In this document: positions 11,975 to 20,924 of the stretch, one piece after another
How positions within the stretch are numbered: the stretch's first letter is position 1
Layout of the letters: the number at the start of each line of letters is the position of its first letter
Virus record (IMG/VR): IMGVR_UViG_3300031236_000324
Coordinates: 1-22,907 of that record
Length of the DNA stretch: 22,907 bases
Strand: one strand, 5' to 3'
Origin: a virus
Notes under the pieces: model-generated
Told to the model about the DNA's origin: nothing
Seen by the model: only the letters and a program-made list of their open reading frames with translations
Databases searched by the model: none
Translations under genes and position numbers: made by a program

Positions 11975-14767
11975 ATGCAGGCCACCACCGCCGCCGTGCG
12001 CGTCCTGGAAGGCGGCGTGACGAACAACCTGCGCGCCGTGGAGCGGTTCGCCGCGGGGACGCTGAAGCTCGGCCCGATCCTGAAGGCGGCCTTTCCACTG
12101 GTAGGCGGGCTCGCCTTCGCCGGGCTCATCGTGGGGATGGGCGAAAAGGTTTACGAGTTCTTCAAGAAGGCGTCCGAAGGTCCGGCGCGCATCGCTAACG
12201 CATTCCGCGAGTTGAACGCTCCTCTGAAGCTCACCAACGATGAGCTGCGCGTCGCCAATGACCGGCTGACGAACGATATTGCCAAGCTCGAAGGACGGCG
12301 TCAGAACACGCTGCAGACGGCATTGGATGAGGCGCGCGTCGCGGCCGACAAGTTGGCCGACTCCCTCGAAAAGGACCTCAAGGGCCTCAATAAGCTGCTG
12401 AAGGAAGAGAACGTCAACGCCCTGCACGGCTTCGTCACGGACCAAGCCCCCACCACCGCGCTCCGGGAGCAGCTCGGCGGAAAGACCGGATTCGGAGGGT
12501 TCACTGGGGAAGTCGCGGACATCACCGACAAGGGGCAGGCGAAGATCGACGATGCAGCCAGGAGGGGCGACAAGAAGGGACAGGATGCCGCGGTCATCGA
12601 GCTGAGCACGGCGCTCGAAAAGAAATACGGCGATGAGATCGCCATCACCACTGCGAAGCTCGCCGAATTCCAGAAGCTGCAGCTTGCGCACCAGGGTGCC
12701 AATCCCCTTTTGCGGGCAGTCGATCCCGCGCTAGACGATCAGAGCGCCAATATCGAATTGGCGAAAGGCGCCCTCAGGACTCTCCGCGATGAGCAGGAGC
12801 GCGTCCGACTGAGTGCGCAAAATACTACCCTGACTCAGCGTAAAGACGCCGACACTGCGGCGAATGCCAACGCCAAGCAGGACCGCCCGCTGCAAGACAA
12901 GCTGAAGGAACTGGACGCCCAGCTCACCAAGGCCGCGGCCAAACTTGGCGCCGCCGGCAAGAGCGCGGCGGAGCAGGAGGCATTGAAGGCCAGCGCGGCG
13001 GCCGTCAAAGCCATCGAGGAAGTAAACAAGGCGCTCGAACGCCAGCATACGAAACTGGATGCGGCAGGAGAGGCAGCGATCCGGCTGCGCGAGAAGTCCA
13101 TCGCCCTGGTGACTGCGGAGGCTGACTGGAAGACCAAGCTGGCCGCGACTACCAACGAGATAGAAGACCGCATCAAGTCGCAGAAGCTCCTTACCGCCGC
13201 AATTGGCCAGGGCTATGAAGCGACGAAAAAGGCCAACGCCGAAACAGCGGTGATGGGCTTCGCGAAGGAGCACTATAACGATCCCCAGTGGATGAAAGAC
13301 CATGCCGGCGACGTGGCGGGCGTGCGGACCCTGGCCGGCAATGAGTTCGACGCGAAGAATGCGGAGCAGACTGCGACGGCCCTCGAAAAACTGACGGATC
13401 AGATCGCCCTCGAAAAGAAGCTGGCCACCGTTCAGTCTCAGGGCGAGGAGGCGGTACGCCTGGCCACCCTGGCAATGAAGCTCCAGGAGATCGCCCGGCA
13501 CAAGGGCGCCGACGCCGCGAAGAAACTGACACAGGCGGAGCAGGATCTCTTTGCCGCGCAGCGCGCCAACACCTCGGCCAAAAATATTGCGGAGCTGAAC
13601 ATCGAGATCGATGCCACGCGGCGCCTGGCTGCGGCCCAGATCCAGGGCGCAGAGGCGGTCCGGCAGACCGAGATCAAGCTGCAGGCCGAAAAGATGGGAC
13701 GCGCGGGCGCCACGCCGCAGGAGATTTCGCTAAGTGGGCAGGAAGACGAGTTGAAGCATCAAGCGGCTATCACTGCGGAAGTTCTGAAGACCGCCAATGC
13801 CGGCCGTAACCGCCTGGCTGAACTCGATAAGGAGGAAGCCGCGGCGCTCAAACTGAAGAACACGGACGCGGACCAGCTCGGCGTCCAGATCAAACTCCGG
13901 GACATCGAGAATGAGCGGCTGAAGATTGAGGCGCAGCAGCTCCTCCAGTTCGGAGGGATCAGCGATGGAGTGAAGGCATTCTTTCTCGAGATGGAGGAGT
14001 CCGCTAAAAGCGCGGCATCGATCATTTATGACGCGCTGAATTCAACATTCGACAAGCTCTCCGAGAACCTGGCCAAGCTTGCCACGGGCGGCAAGGCCCA
14101 CTTCGCCGCAATGTTCAAGGACATCGGCCAGCAGATGGTGCAATCTACCGTCAAATCGAACCTCCAGAAAGGACTGGCGGCGTTTGGAAATAGCCCGCTC
14201 GGGAAAAAGCTCGGCCTCGCAGGTTTGGGGAACAAGAAGGATGGTCAAACAGTTTCCAGCGCGTTGTTCGTTCAGGTCGTACGGGGGACGGCCGCGCCCG
14301 GTGGGACGGGGGCTGGCCCCGCGGCCGCGCTAGGGCAACTCGGCAGTATGGTTGGATCCCAGGGCTCCGGAGTGTCTGGCCTCTTTAGCAAGGCGCTCAA
14401 ATTTCTCGGCCCGCTGCTTGGAGGGCTCGGAGGCGGGGGTGGCGACGGACTTACTCCCAGCGTCACATCGAGCTTCACGCCTCTCGCCGGCGGCGGTGAT
14501 ATGTCCGCGGACAAGGCATACGTTGTTGGCGAGAAGGGGCCAGAGATTCTCCGCAAGACGTCAGGGACGATCACGAGCAATGCGCAATCCCGCAAGCTGC
14601 TGAGCCAGTCTGGCGGGAATCACTACTACTCGATCGATGCGCGGGGAACCGATCCCGTGCTTACCGAACAGAGAACCAGAATGGCGATCATGGCAGCCCA
14701 TAATTCAGCAGTGTCCACAGGGGTGCAGGTGCAACAAGAGCATTTGAAGCGGACACCGCACGGGTAA
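11975..14767 (+). CDS. Tail tape measure protein
   Basis: This protein of 930 residues from the ATG at 11975 is the longest in the window. A hydrophobic segment (LGPILKAAFPLVGGLAFAGL, then IVGMG) lies at about residues 32-55, followed by some 600 residues of Ala/Lys/Glu/Gln-rich coiled coil. A Gly-rich region follows, and then the tape-measure ending GGGDMSADKAYVVGEKGPEI. The length would set the tail at roughly 140 nm by the lambda rule of about 0.15 nm per residue. No ribosome-binding site is seen before this ATG, and the true N-terminus probably lies upstream in another frame. The gene follows the chaperones and gp10-like gene, as expected. Confidence 0.9.
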   Translation: MQATTAAVRVLEGGVTNNLRAVERFAAGTLKLGPILKAAFPLVGGLAFAGLIVGMGEKVYEFFKKASEGPARIANAFRELNAPLKLTNDELRVANDRLTNDIAKLEGRRQNTLQTALDEARVAADKLADSLEKDLKGLNKLLKEENVNALHGFVTDQAPTTALREQLGGKTGFGGFTGEVADITDKGQAKIDDAARRGDKKGQDAAVIELSTALEKKYGDEIAITTAKLAEFQKLQLAHQGANPLLRAVDPALDDQSANIELAKGALRTLRDEQERVRLSAQNTTLTQRKDADTAANANAKQDRPLQDKLKELDAQLTKAAAKLGAAGKSAAEQEALKASAAAVKAIEEVNKALERQHTKLDAAGEAAIRLREKSIALVTAEADWKTKLAATTNEIEDRIKSQKLLTAAIGQGYEATKKANAETAVMGFAKEHYNDPQWMKDHAGDVAGVRTLAGNEFDAKNAEQTATALEKLTDQIALEKKLATVQSQGEEAVRLATLAMKLQEIARHKGADAAKKLTQAEQDLFAAQRANTSAKNIAELNIEIDATRRLAAAQIQGAEAVRQTEIKLQAEKMGRAGATPQEISLSGQEDELKHQAAITAEVLKTANAGRNRLAELDKEEAAALKLKNTDADQLGVQIKLRDIENERLKIEAQQLLQFGGISDGVKAFFLEMEESAKSAASIIYDALNSTFDKLSENLAKLATGGKAHFAAMFKDIGQQMVQSTVKSNLQKGLAAFGNSPLGKKLGLAGLGNKKDGQTVSSALFVQVVRGTAAPGGTGAGPAAALGQLGSMVGSQGSGVSGLFSKALKFLGPLLGGLGGGGGDGLTPSVTSSFTPLAGGGDMSADKAYVVGEKGPEILRKTSGTITSNAQSRKLLSQSGGNHYYSIDARGTDPVLTEQRTRMAIMAAHNSAVSTGVQVQQEHLKRTPHG

Positions 14768-14796
14768 GAAATCCGCACAACATCACCACGTTTCCT

Positions 14797-14844
14797 CAGT
14801 CATAGGCGCGGCGCGAACGGTTGACCGCCGCGAAGCTCACAACA
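14797..14844 (+). repeat. Intergenic repeat, leader type, copy 2 (5' of distal tail gene)
   Basis: CAGTCAT (14797-14803), 26 bases containing GGCGCGAACGGTTGACC, then GCGAAGCTCACAACA (14830-14844), ending 2 bases before the ATG of the next gene. The last 15 bases are identical to the copy at 957-1003. There is no separate ribosome-binding site here, so the element itself forms the translation leader. Confidence 0.65.
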
Positions 14845-14846
14845 CC

Positions 14847-15470
14847 ATGTTTCCCACTTTCAACGGCTGGACCATCATCCCGATGCCTGCGGCACCTCCC
14901 GCTCCAGCCACGATGGAGTTTACTGCCCTGGATACGGTAGCCGTGAGCATCTCTCCCTTTACCGGCCAGCAGCAGGTGCAGGACTGGCAGGCCTCTTTCA
15001 TGGAGGCCTCCGTCTCTATGCCCGCACTCACTCCAGCGCAAGCGCCGGCATGGATCGCATTCCTGATGGCATGCCGCGGCCAGGCCAACGTCTTTCAGCT
15101 CGGGGATCCGCTCGCCGTCAAGCCACAGGGCTCCGGACTGGGAACGCCGCTGGTCGACGGCGCCGGCCAGACCGGATACTCGATCGCGCTCAAAGGCTGG
15201 ACCCCCTCGGCGGCCGGCGTGCTCCTTCCCGGCGACTGGATCCAGATCGGCTACCGCATCTATCGGACACTCGTGGCAGCAACCGCGGATGGCACGGGAC
15301 GGCTGGTGTTGAACGTCTGGCCGCAGCTCCGCGAGTCACCCGCGGATAGCGCCGTCGTTATCCTGAACAACACGCAAGGGCTCTGGCGCCTGAAAGAGAA
15401 CGCACGCAAGTGGTCGCTCACCGCGTCCCGGACCTACGGTATGCAGTTTGAAATCATCGAGGCGCTCTGA
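14847..15470 (+). CDS. Distal/minor tail protein (tail tip, Dit-like by position)
   Basis: This 207-residue protein has the segments FNGWTIIPMPAAPPAPATME, AVSISPFTGQQQVQDWQAS, ASVSMPALTPAQAPAWIAFL, ANVFQLGDPLAV, LLPGDWIQIGYRIYRTL and ARKWSLTASRTYGMQFEIIE. The pattern is one I associate with the first minor tail gene behind the tape measure in phages of soil bacteria; no catalytic motif is visible. By position it should be the distal tail protein joining tube and tip. The start overlaps no other gene but directly abuts a leader-type repeat. It is coupled to the next gene by a 1-base TGATG overlap. Confidence 0.65.
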   Translation: MFPTFNGWTIIPMPAAPPAPATMEFTALDTVAVSISPFTGQQQVQDWQASFMEASVSMPALTPAQAPAWIAFLMACRGQANVFQLGDPLAVKPQGSGLGTPLVDGAGQTGYSIALKGWTPSAAGVLLPGDWIQIGYRIYRTLVAATADGTGRLVLNVWPQLRESPADSAVVILNNTQGLWRLKENARKWSLTASRTYGMQFEIIEAL

Positions 15471-16054
15471 TGCCGCGCAACATGACGGTTGCCTATCTCG
15501 CTGCGATTGTCAGCCGGGATTTGAAGCCGGCGCTGTTCATCGAGGCCAACTTCACCTCGGGACCCGTTTATATCTGGAGCGGCTTCGGTCCGATCACCTG
15601 GAACGGCCAGGTATGGACCGGCCTCGGATCGCTCGTTGGTGTCTCGACGATCGAAGAAGCCTCCGCTGTAAGCGCCAAGGGAATCACGCTTTCTCTCAGC
15701 GGCATCGACGTTACCCTGCTCACCGGCATCCTGGATGAATTTCAGCTCGGGCTGCCGGCGGTTGTCTCGCTGGGACTCTTCGATGCGACGGGCGTCACAC
15801 TTATCGCGAGCCCGGTTACCAGCTTCGCCGGCAGGATGGACCAGCCCACTCTCGACGTGAGCGGGACAAAGGCGACCATCTCGGTCAACTGCGAAAGCCG
15901 GCTGGTTGATATGAACACGTCGGTCGAAAGAAGGTATACGGATGAAGACCAGCAGCTCGATTATCCGGGGGATCTCGGCATGTCGTTTGTGAACGGCATA
16001 CAGGAGACGCAGATCTACTGGGGCCGGACGCCTTCGTCGAAGAATAACATTTGA
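15470..16054 (+). CDS. Minor tail tip protein
   Basis: This 194-residue protein starts in a TGATG overlap, with GAGG about 8 bases upstream. Typical stretches are PALFIEANFTSGPVYIWSGF, GPITWNGQVWTGLGSLVGVS, IEEASAVSAKGITLSLSGID, FAGRMDQPTLDVSGTKATIS and NCESRLVDMNTSVERRYT. This is the beta-rich tip protein that often precedes a peptidase-like gene and the hub gene (the lambda L/K/J region in role, not in sequence). The ending YWGRTPSSKNNI is complete, so the gene appears intact. Confidence 0.68.
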   Translation: MPRNMTVAYLAAIVSRDLKPALFIEANFTSGPVYIWSGFGPITWNGQVWTGLGSLVGVSTIEEASAVSAKGITLSLSGIDVTLLTGILDEFQLGLPAVVSLGLFDATGVTLIASPVTSFAGRMDQPTLDVSGTKATISVNCESRLVDMNTSVERRYTDEDQQLDYPGDLGMSFVNGIQETQIYWGRTPSSKNNI

Positions 16055-16482
16055 CCCGCCTGCCCGACTGGCAATCCCGGCTCAACACTTTCCTGTTGGC
16101 GCACCAAAGCGAGCCCTTCCGTTACGGCCGCTTTGATTGCTGCCTCTTCGTGTGCGAAGCCATCTCGGTGATGACCGGCGTGGATCCGGCCGCCGGCTTC
16201 CGTGAAACTTACTCCTCGCGCGCCGGGGCCCGCCGCGCCCTGGTCTCGTATTGCGGGACGGCTTCCGTCCGGGCGTTCGCCGAAGCTTTCACTGCGAAGT
16301 ACGGAATGCGGGAGAGCGCCACGGTTCTGCACGCGCAACGAGGCGACGCGGCACTGATCGAACGCAGCCGCGACTATTCGCTGGGCCTCATCGCACTGAA
16401 CGGCCGCGAGATCGTAGTCGCGTCTTCACTGGGGCTCTCGATGGCGCCGCTCTCTTCGGCCGTGCGCTCCTGGCACGTGTAA
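16051..16482 (+). CDS. NlpC/P60-like tail protein (DUF6950 type)
   Basis: The start is TTG at 16051-16053, overlapping the previous stop as TTGA. The product is 143 residues. PFRYGRFDCCLFVCEAISVM contains the conserved 'pf.wG..DCclf' cysteine region, followed by DPAAGFRETYSSRAGARRAL, then RGDAALIERSRDYSLGLIAL and the C-terminal LSSAVRSWHV. The family is a small relative of NlpC/P60 cysteine peptidases found in tail tips; it may cut peptidoglycan at DNA entry or be a structural remnant. The place between tip and hub genes equals lambda K. A clear catalytic His is hard to point to. Confidence 0.72.
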   Translation: MTRLPDWQSRLNTFLLAHQSEPFRYGRFDCCLFVCEAISVMTGVDPAAGFRETYSSRAGARRALVSYCGTASVRAFAEAFTAKYGMRESATVLHAQRGDAALIERSRDYSLGLIALNGREIVVASSLGLSMAPLSSAVRSWHV

Positions 16483-16488
16483 ACACCA

Positions 16489-18057
16489 ATGTCGAAATTC
16501 GTAGGAATCATCTCGGGCGCGCTCATGATCGCGGCCGGCCTGGTTCTGGAGTTCCTCACCTTCGGGATATCCACGCCTCTGACCGTGTTCCTCATCACGG
16601 CCGGCGCCGGCATGGTGATCAGCGGCATCGGCACGGCGCTGCAAAAGGGGCCTCTCAAAGGGGCCAGCACGGCGTCGCGCAACCCGATCAAGGCCTGGGA
16701 CATCATCGTCGGCTGGGTCAAGACTGGCGGAACGGTCGTCTATGTGTCGGAGTTCGATAACAACGACAAGTATCTCGACCTGGTGTTCGTGCTCGCGGCG
16801 CACGTCTGCCAGAGCGTCGATTCGCTGCTCTTCGATGGCCAGCGCATCACCATGGACCCCACCGGGACCAGCTACCAGCCGCTGCAGCAGACCGTCAACA
16901 TATCGGCCATCTCGCGCGCCAACAATGTCGTCACGGTGGTCCTGGAGGCCAACATCCCGACGCTCCAGGTCGGAGACAACATCATTATCCAAGGGATCAG
17001 CGGCGACTATACACTGAACGGCACCTATCCAGTGGAGACCATCATCAGCCAGATACCCGCGCCTCCGACAGGAGGGCCTGGAAGCCTGTCGTTCTCATAT
17101 CTCTGTGGCGGGTTGCCCTCCATCGTGGATAACGAGGGCCAGGCGATGACTACCTGGGCCAACTATGGCAAGCACGTGTTCATGGAGGTGCTGCTGGGAA
17201 ATCAGACCGCGACTTTCCCCGGCATGCTGAACGGCACGCCCAACGAGGGCGATGTTACCGATCTGATCCAGACTCCGACAGCCAACCCATGGACAGCCGA
17301 CTGTGTGCTGTATGGAAAGACGTGCGTCCACCTGCGGCTGAACTATGACGACAATTACTTCGCGCAGGGTCTGCCGGCAATCAGTTTCCTGGTGCATGGC
17401 AAGTGCGATATTTCGGATCCGCGCACCAGCCCTCCTACCATCGGCTACACCGAAAATGTAGCGCTGGTCATTGCCGACTATCTGACGAACACGACCTGGG
17501 GATTCAAGGCCGTGCTCGGAACCGAGGTGCCGATCCCGGAGCTGATCGCAGCGGCCAATATCTGCGACGAAGCGGTGGCGCTGGCCGCGGGAGGCACCGA
17601 ACCGCGCTATTCGTGCAACGGCACTTTTTCGCTTTCCATGAAACGCGGCGAGGTGCTGCAGAACCTTCTGACGGCGTGCGGCGGCCGGATTACTTATTGC
17701 GGCGGACAGTTCGTCATCTATCCGGCGGCCTGGCCGGGCGTATCGTTTCTGCTGGGGCCGCCTACTGGAATCCCCGTTCCGATTGCCAGCGCGGTTCTTT
17801 CGGTGGTCTCTTCCTTCACGCAGGGATCCGGGTACCAGGCGTATGTGAACTTTTCGATTGGCAGCCAGTCAAAATGGCTGTTTGATAATAATCCCGCCGG
17901 CTGGGCGATCCGCACCGACACGGTTGGGTTGAACACTGCCGATATCCTGGCGATCCAAAACGGTACCGGAAATGTGACCTACGATATCGAGAATTCGATG
18001 CTCGGCACAGCGACGCCGGCCGCCCAGTTGCTCATTTACGATACTGGCTGGATGTGA
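16489..18057 (+). CDS. Tail tip hub / central fibre protein (J-like), N-terminal part
   Basis: This frame of 522 residues ends at TGA 18055-18057. It starts with a hydrophobic double segment (GALMIAAGLVLEFLTFGIST, then PLTVFLITAGAGMVISGIG), which is common at the start of hub proteins that sit at the tail tip. It then has the beta-rich body, with NPIKAWDIIVGWVKTGGTVV, DKYLDLVFVLAAHVCQSVDS, TADCVLYGKTCVHLRLNYDD, GKCDISDPRT, ADYLTNTTWGF and CNGTFSLSMKRGEVLQNLLT. These are the hallmarks of baseplate-hub/J proteins that open the host envelope. The sequence clearly continues in another frame after 18050, so the stop is probably not the natural end. Confidence 0.85.
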   Translation: MSKFVGIISGALMIAAGLVLEFLTFGISTPLTVFLITAGAGMVISGIGTALQKGPLKGASTASRNPIKAWDIIVGWVKTGGTVVYVSEFDNNDKYLDLVFVLAAHVCQSVDSLLFDGQRITMDPTGTSYQPLQQTVNISAISRANNVVTVVLEANIPTLQVGDNIIIQGISGDYTLNGTYPVETIISQIPAPPTGGPGSLSFSYLCGGLPSIVDNEGQAMTTWANYGKHVFMEVLLGNQTATFPGMLNGTPNEGDVTDLIQTPTANPWTADCVLYGKTCVHLRLNYDDNYFAQGLPAISFLVHGKCDISDPRTSPPTIGYTENVALVIADYLTNTTWGFKAVLGTEVPIPELIAAANICDEAVALAAGGTEPRYSCNGTFSLSMKRGEVLQNLLTACGGRITYCGGQFVIYPAAWPGVSFLLGPPTGIPVPIASAVLSVVSSFTQGSGYQAYVNFSIGSQSKWLFDNNPAGWAIRTDTVGLNTADILAIQNGTGNVTYDIENSMLGTATPAAQLLIYDTGWM

Positions 18058-18836
18058 CCTTCGCGGATGGATCAACGCAGGTCTGGCGGGCCAACACGGT
18101 GAACGCTGTGCCCGGCGTGCTCCCAGGGGTCATTCTGAATCCGGGTAACGCGATCGACGGCGACCCTACGACGTACGCCACCATCGAGATGGCCGGCTTC
18201 ACTATATTCGATAGCGGCCCTGTGCTCGAGACGGGTGCCTATGCGCCGGTCGACATTGTGGCGAGTCCGCCCGATTCGAGTCCACCCGAGGTGGCTTCCA
18301 CCGGAACGGCGCTCTCGCAGGCGGCCGGCCCCTTCAAGTGGCGCCCGACGGTTTCCATCCGCGATCTGTTCAACGGCTGCAAGGGGACCTACGTCTGTCC
18401 CTCGAACAAATGGCAGCCGAGCGACATTCCGCCTTACGCGCAGGACACCGACCACGGCTATGCGAGCGGAGGCGGGTCCCCGTTTGCGCTGTATCCGTTT
18501 GGCGACGCCAATCTGTTTGCGGATGGAGGCGACCGCCGCTGGCTCGACATTCAGCTTCCGTTCACGATTTCCTCTTCGATGGCCCAACGGCTCTGCAAGA
18601 TCGAACTGATGCGCAGGCGCCAGCAGGGGACCGGAACGTTCTCATATAACATGGCGCTCTATCAGGCCACGGCCCTCGACGTGTTTCAGATGACGCTGCT
18701 CGAGATCTCGGCGTTTCGCTTCAAGCTGGATAAAGCCCAAAATCCCGGCGGCGGCGAAGTGACCTGCTCGGTACCGAGATCGACGTGCAGGAAACCGATC
18801 CCTCCGTTTATGACTGGTCGACCACCGAAGAGTTGA
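18054..18836 (+). CDS. Tail tip hub protein, second segment (after a -1 shift)
   Basis: This frame begins exactly at the stop of the first hub segment (GTGA overlap) and continues its theme: VTFADGSTQVWRANTVNAVP, WRPTVSIRDLFNGCKGTYVC, LPFTISSSMAQRLCKIELMR and GTFSYNMALYQATALDVFQM, all usual in the C-terminal half of one hub protein. An added base (TGG ATG read as TGG GAT G) would join it as W-D-V-T-F. The last 25 residues (from about VTCSVPRSTC) are out of frame; the real continuation is in frame 2 from 18761. Separate translation as its own gene is possible because of the GTGA overlap, but a break in one gene is more likely. Confidence 0.7.
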   Translation: MTFADGSTQVWRANTVNAVPGVLPGVILNPGNAIDGDPTTYATIEMAGFTIFDSGPVLETGAYAPVDIVASPPDSSPPEVASTGTALSQAAGPFKWRPTVSIRDLFNGCKGTYVCPSNKWQPSDIPPYAQDTDHGYASGGGSPFALYPFGDANLFADGGDRRWLDIQLPFTISSSMAQRLCKIELMRRRQQGTGTFSYNMALYQATALDVFQMTLLEISAFRFKLDKAQNPGGGEVTCSVPRSTCRKPIPPFMTGRPPKS

Positions 18837-18916
18837 CTTCGGAGGGCTATCAACAGGCGGCACTGCCTTCGAACGTCGGGACCTTGGACGATCTCTATAC
18901 GGTGAATGGGCAATAA
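18761..18916 (+). pseudogene. C-terminal piece of the hub protein (after a second -1 shift)
   Basis: Frame 2 from 18761 reads DLLGTEIDVQETDPSVYDWS, then TTEELTSEGYQQAALPSNVG and TLDDLYTVNGQ, ending at TAA 18914-18916, directly before the next ATG. 'l.~~E~d.svydW.t.ee' is the usual end of these hub proteins. Restoring one C (ACCTG to ACCCTG) would read V-T-L-L-G-T-E and join this piece to the segment before it. Confidence 0.65.
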
Positions 18917-19411
18917 ATGGCTGTCCGTAACTTCGATAACTCGGATCCGCCGGCGCCCGCCGGAGCGACGAACTGTCTCTGGCAACTCGACGCGGATTCC
19001 GATCCGCAGAACATTTCCTCCTACCTGCCGCTGTTCGTTGGAGACGACGACCCGTCCAGTCCCTTGGCTGCTCCGGAGGCTGGGGCTGTTCCCGCGCCCG
19101 CGGTAGGAGATGCGGCGTTAGGGAAGTTCCTATCCGCAAATGGCACATGGGAAATTCCCTCTGGAGCTGGAGGTGCCATTCCTCAACGCGAGGCGCCGGC
19201 CGGAATACTGAACGGAGTGAACACGATCTTTACTCTCAGCTTCGTGCCGAATCCGGTTGATTCGCTGCTCTTGCTGCTGAATGGAGTGGCGCAGAATCCG
19301 GGCTCGGGATCGCCGATTTCAGGAGCGGATTATTCGATCAGCGGAGTGACCATTACTTTCACAGTGGCACCAGTTGCAAGTGACTGGATGATGGCCTTCT
19401 ACACCCACTGA
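18917..19411 (+). CDS. Tail tip/fibre accessory protein with C-terminal beta domain
   Basis: This 164-residue protein starts at an ATG that directly follows the TAA of the hub gene. The N-terminal third is acidic (NFDNSDPPAPAGATNCLWQL, DADSDPQNISSYLPLFVGDD). It is followed by DAALGKFLSANGTWEIPSGAG, a typical fibre linker, and then the domain NGVNTIFTLSFVPNPVDSLL, LLLNGVAQNPGSG, DYSISGVTITFTVAPVASDW, MMAFYTH. That 'NGvN.~FtlsftPnp~~sl.l~lNG..q..g.dYtisg.titf~~aP..gd.l.a.Y' module is common in phage tail and fibre proteins and is probably a receptor-binding or trimer-forming beta sandwich. A hairpin repeat follows. Confidence 0.7.
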   Translation: MAVRNFDNSDPPAPAGATNCLWQLDADSDPQNISSYLPLFVGDDDPSSPLAAPEAGAVPAPAVGDAALGKFLSANGTWEIPSGAGGAIPQREAPAGILNGVNTIFTLSFVPNPVDSLLLLLNGVAQNPGSGSPISGADYSISGVTITFTVAPVASDWMMAFYTH

Positions 19412-19423
19412 GTCAGTTTGTTT

Positions 19424-19493
19424 TTGTGAGCCTCGTTGCGTTCTGCCGCTCCCATGCACGGCATGACTGAGCGATAGCGCGGGGTCCTTCGAG
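19424..19493 (-). repeat. Intergenic repeat, hairpin type, copy B
   Basis: On the + strand it holds TTGTGAGCCTCG (19424-19435), CGCTC (19447-19451), CATGCACGGCATG with exact 5-base arms around ACG, CGGCATGACTGAGCGA (19459-19474) and GGGGTCCTTCGAG (19481-19493). The two nested stems CGCTC/GAGCG and CATGC/GCATG are the best formed of the three copies. It lies between two + strand fibre-region genes; no antisense gene is seen here. Confidence 0.72.
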
Positions 19494-19508
19494 TTCTTAC
19501 GTAGAGAT

Positions 19509-20912
19509 ATGCCCACTTTGATCAGTCCGAACAACATGACGGCGGACAATGCTCCGTCGCCGTATGTCGCCTCAGCTTTGAGTGAATCCGTCCCAGCGTT
19601 CCAGGCCTTCGACGGCAATACCACTTCGAGCGGCTGGTACGGCAACGTGGGCGGCGTGACCTGGCTGCAGATCGATCTGGGCAGCGCGCAGTCGGTCGGG
19701 TCCTACGCCATTTCCTATGGCATTTCCGGATACGCCAACGCTTCGGCGCCGAACTCCTGGACGATGCAGGGCTCCGCCGACGGCAGCACCTGGGTGACGG
19801 TAGACACGCAGACGGGCCAGGTCTTTACTAATCCGCAAACCCTTACCTACACCGTGGCGGCTCCCGTGTCCTACCGTTATTGGCGGCTGAATATCACCGC
19901 CAACAATGGCGATGCGACGTACACCGGGCTGGGCGAGCTGCTGCTCTATGCAGTAGTAATTGGCACGACCCCGCAAACGATCACCTTTCCCGCGATCAGC
20001 GGCCCCGCTCTCGCGGCCACCGCAAGCTCCGGGCTGACAGTTTCCTATGCGGTGACCTCGGGTCCCGCCACGGTCTCCGGCAGTACACTATCGATCACCG
20101 GCGCTGGAACCATCGTCGTCCAGGCGACACAGCCCGGAAACGGAACGTATGCAGCGGCCGCTCCGGTAAGCCAGTCACTGGCGGTGCTCGATATCGTCCC
20201 CCACACTTTCACCACCGATACCAGTGATCCTCCTTGGGTGATCTCGGCATCCACCGAGCTTGGCGGGTATCAGGGCTGGGAAGCTTTCAACGCGGCGGGC
20301 TCGAATTCCTGGGCGGGGACCAATAGCGGCGTGGACTGGCTCCAGGTGGATACAGGAGCGGGTAATGCCTATGTGCTGTTCGCTTATGCCTTGACAGTGG
20401 GAAACGGCGGCGCGGGCAGCTGCCCCAAAAGCTGGACTTTTGAAGGCAGCAACGACGGCGCGACCTGGGTGACGCTCGATTCCCAGCCCGGCCCCTGGTC
20501 GAATGCAGGGCCGAATCCGGGCGGCAAGGCTTGGGGTAATGGAATGCCGCTGACTCCATTTCCCATCGCTTCGCCGGGGATTGGCTATCGCTATTTCCGC
20601 CTGAACGTCACGGCCAATAATGGCAGCGCTGACACGGAGGTGGATCGGATCTATCTGTACGGCATCGGTTATGTCGCTCCTACCCCGACGCCCAACACGC
20701 AGCGCGGCAATATCGCTTTCGATCAGATCAAGGGCACGGATCGCACGGGGAATGGGGATCAACTTCTCACGTACTCGACGGCTCCAGCGCATTCGAACAG
20801 CACGGGCGCGGCTGGGCAGATCGCATTCGATGGCTCGGGAAATTGGTATTGGTGTTTCGCGGCGAATCTGTGGGCGCGCATCGGGCCTGGAGGATTCAGC
20901 GCGTCGTGGTAA
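19509..20912 (+). CDS. Tail fibre / receptor-binding protein with two discoidin (F5/8 type C) domains
   Basis: This protein of 467 residues has four parts. Domain 1 (about 1-152) has [60 protein letters not shown] and [20 protein letters not shown], the discoidin/CBM32-like jelly roll that binds sugars. An Ig-like linker (about 153-228; [20 protein letters not shown]) follows. Domain 2 (about 229-395) repeats the plan ([60 protein letters not shown]). The C-terminal 70 residues end in [20 protein letters not shown]. It is very likely the glycan-binding fibre. Start: the ATG at 19509, with only a weak ribosome-binding site. Repeats lie on both sides, so it looks like an exchangeable cassette. 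Confidence 0.83.
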   Translation: MPTLISPNNMTADNAPSPYVASALSESVPAFQAFDGNTTSSGWYGNVGGVTWLQIDLGSAQSVGSYAISYGISGYANASAPNSWTMQGSADGSTWVTVDTQTGQVFTNPQTLTYTVAAPVSYRYWRLNITANNGDATYTGLGELLLYAVVIGTTPQTITFPAISGPALAATASSGLTVSYAVTSGPATVSGSTLSITGAGTIVVQATQPGNGTYAAAAPVSQSLAVLDIVPHTFTTDTSDPPWVISASTELGGYQGWEAFNAAGSNSWAGTNSGVDWLQVDTGAGNAYVLFAYALTVGNGGAGSCPKSWTFEGSNDGATWVTLDSQPGPWSNAGPNPGGKAWGNGMPLTPFPIASPGIGYRYFRLNVTANNGSADTEVDRIYLYGIGYVAPTPTPNTQRGNIAFDQIKGTDRTGNGDQLLTYSTAPAHSNSTGAAGQIAFDGSGNWYWCFAANLWARIGPGGFSASW

Positions 20913-20924
20913 CCCGGTTTTTGG

